Of a DNA stretch of 34,054 bases, positions 8,327 to 14,804 are shown in pieces. The DNA is from Ferruginibacter sp. GTDB lineage: Bacteria; Bacteroidota; Bacteroidia; Chitinophagales; Chitinophagaceae. The stretch covers positions 1-34,054 of the forward strand of contig JACMLJ010000081.1 in NCBI GenBank assembly GCA_014379625.1, read 5' to 3'. Numbering within the stretch: position 1 is the stretch's first letter; the number at the start of each line of letters is the position of its first letter. The notes under the pieces were generated by a model. The model was not told the origin of the DNA. It worked only from the letters and a program-made list of their open reading frames with translations, and ran no database searches. The translations under genes and the position numbers were made by a program.

Positions 8327-8412
8327 ACGAGTGCAGGGCATTGTTAGTTGTTAAATACTGAAATTCATAGCTGGCACTGCCCGTTTTTTGAGTGATGCGT
8401 AACCTACAATTT

Positions 8413-8868
8413 TTAATTAACTCTTGCCATTGACGGGAATGTACCTGTGTAAAAAATTCCATTGTCGGAGGTTGTATTTTGCCAGGTGCCAGCCGTCAGC
8501 GTGCCCGTATTATTATATGTTAAAGTTCCTTTTTGTGAAACTATACTTGAATAATTTAGGGTGGCGCTTGTAAAAGCAAAAACATTTCCTGTTAATACCC
8601 ATGTGCCTGTTGCGTAAACTACCGCTTGCGCCGGGGGATTTCCTTTAGTCTTTACTATTAATGTCCCATCTGGATTAATAACAAAACTGTAGTACAAAGG
8701 CTGGTGTGTAACTTGATTAGTTTGGTAGGTGCCTATCCATAGTCCAGCAATTGGATATGTAGGTGTCGGGCATTGGGCAACCGAATCTTTTTTACAACTC
8801 ATTTCAAAAATTACAATAGCTGCGGAAAATAACAGAAGCACAAGGGAACTCTTTAATATAGTTTTCAT
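8413..8868 (-). CDS. Small secreted lipoprotein, lipocalin-like beta protein
   Basis: 151 residues. A hydrophobic signal peptide (about residues 7-21) ends at Cys25 in MSCKKDS. The lipobox is loose, but Cys followed by KKD fits the lysine/acidic export signal of Bacteroidota surface lipoproteins. The mature part is Thr/Gly/Tyr-rich alternating beta sequence: GLWIGTY, FVINPDGTLIV, YATGTWVLTG, GTLTYNNTGTLTAGTW. This looks like a small lipocalin-type barrel of the hypothetical proteins common in this phylum. It lies 92 bases downstream of gmd on the same strand and may be co-transcribed, or have its own promoter. Function unknown. Confidence 0.75.
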   Translation of the reverse strand: MKTILKSSLVLLLFSAAIVIFEMSCKKDSVAQCPTPTYPIAGLWIGTYQTNQVTHQPLYYSFVINPDGTLIVKTKGNPPAQAVVYATGTWVLTGNVFAFTSATLNYSSIVSQKGTLTYNNTGTLTAGTWQNTTSDNGIFYTGTFPSMARVN

Positions 8869-8960
8869 TTTTTTTTGACGGTATTTTTTGCCTACTCTAA
8901 GCAGTTTTCAGCGTACCTGTTTTATTAATAATAATTCTCAAATGGCACTCAATAACCTGC

Positions 8961-10028
8961 TTATTTGATTGCATTCTGTATCTTCAGTTCTTCCTCCATC
9001 ATCTCCTTTACCAGCATCGGTAAATCATATTTTGGCAACCATCCAAGTTTAGTGTTGGCCTTGGTGGCGTCGCCTATCAGCAATTCAACTTCTGTAGGCC
9101 TGAAATAACGGGGATGGATACCCACTACCTGTTTACCCACCGGCAGTTGATAGTCGGGGTTGCTGCATTTGGTAACAAAAGCTTTTTCATCGATACCGGT
9201 TCCTGTAAACTCCAGTTCAACGCCAGCTTCTGCAAAAGACATGCTTACAAAATCCCTTACGGTGGTGGTAATGCCGGTAGCCAGTACAAAATCTTCCGGA
9301 ACTTCCTGCTGCATCATCAGCCACATGCCTTCTACGTAATCTTTGGCATGGCCCCAGTCTCTTTTAGCCTCCAGGTTACCCAATTTTAAAATATCTTCCT
9401 GGCCGGTAACAATTTTGGAAACCGCGATTGTAATTTTCCTGGTAACAAATGTTTCACCTCTCAGCGGACTTTCATGGTTAAATAAAATACCATTAACAGC
9501 ATACATATTATACGCTTCACGATAGTTCACTACAATCCAGTAACCGTACAATTTTGCCACGCCGTAAGGAGAACGCGGATAAAAAGGCGTAGTTTCTTTT
9601 TGTGGTACTTCCTGTACCAATCCATATAATTCTGAAGTAGATGCCTGGTAAAATTTTGTCTTCTTCTCCAAACCCAGTATACGTATTGCTTCTAATAATC
9701 TCAGCACACCAATACCATCAGAGTTGGCGGTATACTCAGGGGTTTCAAAACTTACCTGTACATGGCTTTGTGCCGCCAGGTTATAAATTTCATCGGGTTG
9801 TGTTTGCTGTATGATGCGCAATAAACTGGATGCATCGGTAAGGTCGCCATAATGCAACTGAAAACGGTCAGACAGGGTTTTATTATTGAATAAATGGTCG
9901 ATCCTGTCTGTATTGATCAGTGAACTGCGTCGTTTAACGCCATGAACATTGTAGCCTTTTTTTAATAATAATTCTGCTAAATAAGCTCCATCCTGTCCGG
10001 TAATACCTGTGATTAATGCTGTCTTCAT
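8961..10028 (-). CDS. gmd: GDP-mannose 4,6-dehydratase
   Basis: Converts GDP-D-mannose to GDP-4-keto-6-deoxy-D-mannose, precursor of GDP-L-fucose, D-rhamnose and perosamine. The 355 residues are near the usual 345-375. GITGQDGAYLAE (8-19) and VKRRSS (31-36) are diagnostic of Gmd. GDLTD is at 61-65, the catalytic TSE at about 131-133, and Tyr155/Lys159 in SPYGVAK. The downstream half carries FNHESPLRG and RDWGHAKDYVEGMW. It sits 48 bases after a glycosyltransferase on the same strand. No GDP-fucose synthase, GDP-rhamnose reductase or perosamine synthase is adjacent, so the next enzyme must be encoded elsewhere. Confidence 0.96.
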   Translation of the reverse strand: MKTALITGITGQDGAYLAELLLKKGYNVHGVKRRSSLINTDRIDHLFNNKTLSDRFQLHYGDLTDASSLLRIIQQTQPDEIYNLAAQSHVQVSFETPEYTANSDGIGVLRLLEAIRILGLEKKTKFYQASTSELYGLVQEVPQKETTPFYPRSPYGVAKLYGYWIVVNYREAYNMYAVNGILFNHESPLRGETFVTRKITIAVSKIVTGQEDILKLGNLEAKRDWGHAKDYVEGMWLMMQQEVPEDFVLATGITTTVRDFVSMSFAEAGVELEFTGTGIDEKAFVTKCSNPDYQLPVGKQVVGIHPRYFRPTEVELLIGDATKANTKLGWLPKYDLPMLVKEMMEEELKIQNAIK

Positions 10029-10076
10029 TCGTTTTTTTTATTGTTAAAGATAATTGATAAAGTGAATTGACAAAAT

Positions 10077-10931
10077 TTATTTATAAAAATTTCCCAATAG
10101 TAATGCACTATACTGCTTGGTATAATAAATCATGGCGAAAATATACCATCTGAAGTCAGGATAAAATTTTTTCATAAATTTTCCATGATTTTTTATCGAT
10201 ATAAGCCGTATTTTTTTTAATTTGTCTTTATTCGCGCTGCCTTTATGAATATGCATCAGTTTTGCCTGCGGTAAAAAATGAACCTGGTAGCCCAATCGTT
10301 TAAACTCCCAGCACCATAAAACATCCTCGCAATACATGAAAAAATCTTCAGGCAGTTTTTTCTGCGGTAATTGTTGAAGGATAGTTTTTGGGAACAACAT
10401 AAAAGTACCCCACACCCAGTCGCAATTCGCAAAACGCTGGTGATCAAAATACCGGTGAAGCATCAACGCTTCTTTTTTTGCTTTCGGCAATAATTTATAC
10501 AATGGAAAAATTTCCAGCAACTCCCAACTGATCGTTCTAAAACGACGGCAATTGAATTGTATTGTTCCGTCTGGGTAAATTAGCTGGCAGGTAGCAATGC
10601 CGGTATCCTTATTTGCCCGTAAATGATCGAGGCAGATCTTTGGTGCGTTATTAATTAATTCCGTATCGCTGTTGAGTAATAAAATGTAGTCACCGCTGGC
10701 ATGCAGGATACCCAGGTTATTGCCACCGGCAAAGCCTGTATTGATTTTGCTGATGATGAGTTTTATATCTGGAAATTGCTGCGTAAACAGGTGAGGGTCG
10801 CATTCGGCAGATGCGTTATCTACCAGCACTATTTCATATTCAACACCCGTAAGTTTTTCATGGATAGATGCGATGCACTTACTGGTAAGGCTAAATGTAT
10901 TGTAATTTATGATGATGACCGATAGTTGCAT
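10077..10931 (-). CDS. Glycosyltransferase family 2 (rhamnosyltransferase-like)
   Basis: 284-residue GT-A enzyme. Motifs: LSVIIINYNT (3-12), EIVLVDNAS (33-41), NTGFAGGNNLGI (64-75), ILLLNSDTE (83-91, metal site) and later a CEDVLWCWEFKRLGY block that supplies the acceptor-side acidic residues. This pattern is typical of WbbL-type transferases that build O-antigen-like chains, many of them rhamnosyltransferases; the sugar here is unknown. Only 3 bases separate it from the upstream glycosyltransferase, and it precedes gmd, so these form one operon. Confidence 0.87.
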   Translation of the reverse strand: MQLSVIIINYNTFSLTSKCIASIHEKLTGVEYEIVLVDNASAECDPHLFTQQFPDIKLIISKINTGFAGGNNLGILHASGDYILLLNSDTELINNAPKICLDHLRANKDTGIATCQLIYPDGTIQFNCRRFRTISWELLEIFPLYKLLPKAKKEALMLHRYFDHQRFANCDWVWGTFMLFPKTILQQLPQKKLPEDFFMYCEDVLWCWEFKRLGYQVHFLPQAKLMHIHKGSANKDKLKKIRLISIKNHGKFMKKFYPDFRWYIFAMIYYTKQYSALLLGNFYK

Positions 10932-10934
10932 GGT

Positions 10935-11945
10935 TCAGGCTACTTTATAAAAATAGGGTTTGTTGAAAAGTATCTTAAAAAAGTACTTTACCAGAACAGC
11001 TATATTCGAATTGTAGTCTGCCAGGTTTTGCCAGGTATATTTTGATTTACCCGCATGTAATATCTTATCAATCCATAAGCAAAAAAAGAACACAGGGATT
11101 TCAAAAACATAAGTGCTGATGATAAGCAGGTACCAAAAAACACCGAACTGCTTTCGTATCCGTAGCATGGTAGAAACAATGATTTGCCTGCCTTTATTAT
11201 CCCAGAGATTTTTACCATTTTCATTTTCAGAAGTATTGTAATAATCACTGCTGGTACCGCCGCCGTAGTGTAATACCTTCGGTTCGGCAAACAACAGCAA
11301 CTGTCCATATTTCCTTAATCTCCCGCACCATTCTATCTCTTCGGAATACATAAAAAAGTCGTTGTCAAATAAGCCGCTCCTCTTTAGCACTTCTTTTTTC
11401 ACAAGTATATAAGCGCCAACAATCCAGTCTACTTCAATAGTATCTGAAATGGTTTGCACACTGGGTATGGTTGATTTTAAGCGATAGCCAAGCCACCGGA
11501 TCAGCCTGCCAAGATACGGAAGGGGCAGCAGGGTATTTAGTCCCCCCCTTATTATATGCGCACCTGAAATTTGCGTGGTGCCATCCACATTTAACAATTG
11601 TACACCGCAGCCCACCGCACCAGGGTTTTGTTTTAGCAGTGTAATAGTTTTGTCAATAGCACCATCTAAAATAATGGTATCGGTATTTAATATCAATATA
11701 GATTCTCCGCCGCAAATTTCAATGCCTGCATTATTGGCACGGGCAAAACCCGCATTATAATCTAAGGGTAAAAAACGCACTTTCGGGTAATTTCTTAACA
11801 GCAGTTCCCTGCAATCATCTTTAGAATCATTATCTACCACAATTATTTCAAAACTGTATTGTATGGTTTGCAGGTAAATACTTTCAATGCAATCCAGCAC
11901 CAGTTGAGATGATTTGTAATTTACCAGTATGATTGATAGATCCAT
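10935..11945 (-). CDS. Glycosyltransferase family 2 with hydrophobic C-terminus
   Basis: 336 residues from the ATG at 11945, chosen because MDLSIILVNYKSS aligns with the family start and AGG lies 6 bases before it; an in-frame GTG at 11993 would add 16 residues unlike the family. Motifs: EIIVVDNDS, YNAGFARANNAGI, SILILNTDTI (metal site), MYSEEIEWCGRLRKYG and LHYGGGTSS. A strongly hydrophobic stretch near the C-terminus (FWYLLIISTYVFEIPVFFF) suggests membrane association, common among WbbL-like enzymes. It is closely followed by another GT2, 3 bases away. Confidence 0.86.
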   Translation of the reverse strand: MDLSIILVNYKSSQLVLDCIESIYLQTIQYSFEIIVVDNDSKDDCRELLLRNYPKVRFLPLDYNAGFARANNAGIEICGGESILILNTDTIILDGAIDKTITLLKQNPGAVGCGVQLLNVDGTTQISGAHIIRGGLNTLLPLPYLGRLIRWLGYRLKSTIPSVQTISDTIEVDWIVGAYILVKKEVLKRSGLFDNDFFMYSEEIEWCGRLRKYGQLLLFAEPKVLHYGGGTSSDYYNTSENENGKNLWDNKGRQIIVSTMLRIRKQFGVFWYLLIISTYVFEIPVFFFCLWIDKILHAGKSKYTWQNLADYNSNIAVLVKYFFKILFNKPYFYKVA

Positions 11946-12033
11946 CGGATGCCTGATACCTGATTTAAAAATGAAACTCCCATTAGGGGCCACCGCTTCT
12001 CACGGGCGCATGTTACCAGTCATATTATTTCAA

Positions 12034-14559
12034 TCACTGCGCTTTAGAGAATCTGGCCGGCTTTAGTAAAAGAAATGCGCAAATAAGCAATGCGATAATT
12101 GAAATGATCCCGGCGATCAGATTTAACCTGTTACCTAAATTATAGGAAGGTGGTGCAAAAACAAATTGGATGGTATGTTTGCCTGCAGGAATCGCCAACC
12201 CCCGCAGTGCATAATCTACTTTTACAATGGGTGCTTCCTTATCGTCGATAAAAGCCTTCCATCCATTGGGATAATATATCTCGCTAAAAACTGCAAACTG
12301 GTTGGTAGAAGCGCTGCTTTGATAAGTAATATGATCATTTAAATTTTTAACCAGTTTGATAACCGCGCTGCTGTCAAACCCGGGCGCAATGGTTACTTTA
12401 GCTTGTTCTCTTTTGTCTATCAACACGGTATCTTGTGAATGCAGGCTGTCTAATGCGATCATTTCCTCATCAGCATTGTTCACATATTTAATGGCTTTTA
12501 CAAACCATACGGGGCCATTGGCGCCCGGGTTTAATTGCGCCATTGGTTGATTATTTTGTCCATTGATGATAAAGTATTTTGTATTCAGCATATTAAATAC
12601 TTCCATATTGCCTTTGTTAAGCTGATGTTCGATTAAATCATTATAAAGGCCGAGTTTGGCGGGGCTATAACCTCCAATGGAATTGTGAAAATAGGAGGTA
12701 CGGGAATCCTGGAAAGGATCACCTCCTGCCTGGTCAAATACCCTGAAATACCCGGTATCCGCTTTTATTTGATTATCCGCCGCAGTTGGCGTAAAGCCGG
12801 CTAAATAATCTTCGGGGGTAGCATATTTTTCTTTATTCAAATATCTTGAAGAAACTGCGATCAGATCTATAAAGGAAATAAGCGCCAATAAACTGATGGC
12901 TGCAAGCGGGCTGATTTTCTTTTTACTTCCCAGCCAGATGATGCCCCCACCCAGTGCAAAAAACAGGTATAGCCTTAACAGATCGCTGCCAAATAATCCC
13001 TTTCTGTCTTCTATCAATGCTTTATTAAAATTGCCTGCAAGGGTATTTGCCTGGTTGGTCATTTCGGGTGTGGGCGGTTTACCCTGGCTCATCGATTGCG
13101 CTAATTGTTCTGTAATTGATTTTTTAGTTTGTATTGTTTTTTCATTGGTAAAAGAAGAGGTAAGGTAAACTGCTGTAAGTATCGCCAGCACAGCGCCACA
13201 GGTGATGGCGGCAAATTTTAATTTTTTAAGAAGAATAGCTTCTTCCAGTTTACCATAAAAAATCTGGTGCAGGGCAAGCGAAGCGATCAATGCAAAAGTA
13301 AATTGCGGAAGTACCAGCGCCATAGAAGGCGCCCTGAATTTATTGAGCGCAGGTAAATGATCGAATAAAAAATAATTTACGGCGGCAAAATTACTGCCCC
13401 AGGCCAGTACAATTCCTATGATGGTTCCGGGTATCAACCAGCATAAATATTTTTTTGGAACAATGAAAAGACCAATTATAAACAGCATGCAAATGATCGC
13501 GCCCAGGTATACCGGGCCTGCGGTATTTGGCTGATCACCCCAGTAAGGCGACATAAAACGATAGAAATAATTGACACCTTCATTCGGCAGACCCGACTCC
13601 TGTAATGCAGCGATCACCTTACTGTTTTCGCCAAATTCGGAAGGGTCGTTACTGCTTCCTGAATAGTTGGGTAATATTAAAGTGAGTGTTTCTTCTTTGC
13701 CATAACTCCATTGAAAAGCATAATCTTTTTTTAAGCCGCCCTCCGATAAGTTCTCTTTTTTTACACCAATAGTAAGTTCACTTCTGCCGCCGCGCATCGT
13801 TTCCTTAGCGTATTCTTTGGTAGGCAATAGTATCACAGCAAATGAGCAGGCGCTGATGGCAATCGCAACAAAAGCTAATACAGCGGCATATATTAAATGC
13901 TTAAAATCCTTCGTTTTAAATGTTTGTATTAAAAATGTAATGCCAAGGCAAACAAAAAGCAACATGAAATAATATACTATCTGCACATGGTTTTGATTAA
14001 AAAACAGGTTGGTAGAAATTAAGGTAATGGCAAAGCCCCATATATATTTACGCTGCATCAGTAAAATAATACCGGCAAGTACCAGCGGGGCGTATCCCAT
14101 GGTAGCAAATTTGGTAACATGGCCCACCATGGTAATAATGGCATTATAGGAGGCAAAGGAATATGCAAGTGCGCCCAAAATTCCAATCCATGGTTTTAAC
14201 TTTAATACCTGGGATAAAATATAAAAACATATACAGGATAAAAAGAAAAGACTTGCCGGTGAAGGAAGAAATAGCGTAAATAAATTATGCATCCACCATA
14301 TTCCAATATTGTATTGAGCGGCAAACATAATCTGGAAAGTAGGCATCCCTCCAAACATAGCGTTGGTCCATAACGGATAGGTACCGTGTTTTTCAAAAAA
14401 TTCAACCGATTGCTGGGTCATACCTCGTGTACCCAGCATGTCGTGCTGGCTAACTACCATTCCCTGGAAAACAGGCAGGCAATATACCACAGCGATAATA
14501 AGGAATACTACCACCGCGATAGCGTGTGGCAGAATAGTTTTAAAATTAATATTCTTCAT
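12034..14559 (-). CDS. YfhO family polytopic membrane protein
   Basis: 841 residues with about a dozen hydrophobic helices, the first at about 10-30, and a soluble domain (about 590-800) before one last helix near 812-832 and a KPARFSKAQ tail. The N-terminal loop MVVSQHDMLGTRGM and PLWTNAMFGGMPTF match the YfhO family, whose fold resembles GT-C glycosyltransferases. B. subtilis YfhO works with a GT2 partner in glycosylating lipoteichoic acid. Here the next genes on the same strand are GT2 enzymes, so a role in transferring lipid-linked sugars across the membrane is a reasonable inference. The gap to the next gene is 88 bases. Confidence 0.85.
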   Translation of the reverse strand: MKNINFKTILPHAIAVVVFLIIAVVYCLPVFQGMVVSQHDMLGTRGMTQQSVEFFEKHGTYPLWTNAMFGGMPTFQIMFAAQYNIGIWWMHNLFTLFLPSPASLFFLSCICFYILSQVLKLKPWIGILGALAYSFASYNAIITMVGHVTKFATMGYAPLVLAGIILLMQRKYIWGFAITLISTNLFFNQNHVQIVYYFMLLFVCLGITFLIQTFKTKDFKHLIYAAVLAFVAIAISACSFAVILLPTKEYAKETMRGGRSELTIGVKKENLSEGGLKKDYAFQWSYGKEETLTLILPNYSGSSNDPSEFGENSKVIAALQESGLPNEGVNYFYRFMSPYWGDQPNTAGPVYLGAIICMLFIIGLFIVPKKYLCWLIPGTIIGIVLAWGSNFAAVNYFLFDHLPALNKFRAPSMALVLPQFTFALIASLALHQIFYGKLEEAILLKKLKFAAITCGAVLAILTAVYLTSSFTNEKTIQTKKSITEQLAQSMSQGKPPTPEMTNQANTLAGNFNKALIEDRKGLFGSDLLRLYLFFALGGGIIWLGSKKKISPLAAISLLALISFIDLIAVSSRYLNKEKYATPEDYLAGFTPTAADNQIKADTGYFRVFDQAGGDPFQDSRTSYFHNSIGGYSPAKLGLYNDLIEHQLNKGNMEVFNMLNTKYFIINGQNNQPMAQLNPGANGPVWFVKAIKYVNNADEEMIALDSLHSQDTVLIDKREQAKVTIAPGFDSSAVIKLVKNLNDHITYQSSASTNQFAVFSEIYYPNGWKAFIDDKEAPIVKVDYALRGLAIPAGKHTIQFVFAPPSYNLGNRLNLIAGIISIIALLICAFLLLKPARFSKAQ

Positions 14560-14615
14560 GAAGCGATTTGATTATGAGGCGGCAAATTAACGCAAATAAT
14601 TCAAACAGCCCCCTG

Positions 14616-14682
14616 CCCCTGAAGGAGAGGTCTTCTAACAGTATGCTATAGTGCCGGAACCCCTGAAAGAGCAGTGGTCTTC
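14616..14682. repeat. Two imperfect copies of a CCCCTGAARGAG..GGTCTTC element
   Basis: Copy 1 is at 14616-14635 and copy 2 at 14660-14682. They share CCCCTGAA(G/A)GAG and GGTCTTC and differ by a 3-base insertion. CCCCTGAAGGAG is partly self-complementary. It looks like a worn form of the CCCCCTGAAGGGGG-type intergenic elements seen in Bacteroidota genomes; that comparison is from memory. Confidence 0.5.
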
Positions 14683-14752
14683 GATAATGTTATTGGGGGG
14701 ATACATCAAGCATAACCTTTCGATATTAACCTAAAAAAAACGAATAAAATAT

Positions 14753-14791
14753 CCGAAGCGGTGGCGATTTAATCGCTCTGAAGCGGCGGCG
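14753..14791. repeat. Palindrome GCGATT-T-AATCGC flanked by GAAGCGGYGGCG direct repeats
   Basis: Direct repeats of 14 bases at 14753-14766 and 14778-14791 differ at two positions. The perfect 6-base inverted repeat at 14764-14776 lies between them and slightly overlaps the first. The element starts 14 bases past the receptor stop codon on the - strand and could form RNA structure at the 3' end of that transcript. A T-rich run follows about 15 bases further on. Confidence 0.5.
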
Positions 14792-14804
14792 GACAAGGCT
14801 GGTG

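Larger units (their letters stand above)
14560..14804. other. Intergenic region with short GC-rich repeats
   Basis: 245 bases between YfhO and the outer-membrane receptor, both on the - strand. It holds two imperfect copies of a CCCCTGAARGAG...GGTCTTC element (14616-14682) and a palindrome flanked by direct repeats (14753-14791). No open frame or clear promoter element was seen. Confidence 0.5.

Noticed and set aside
8331..8382. Possible terminator in the gap between the convergent clusters
   Set aside because: AGTGC and GGGCA can each pair with GCACT and TGCCC downstream, but only in a crossed, pseudoknot order with 5-base stems; not a convincing terminator despite the T run after it.
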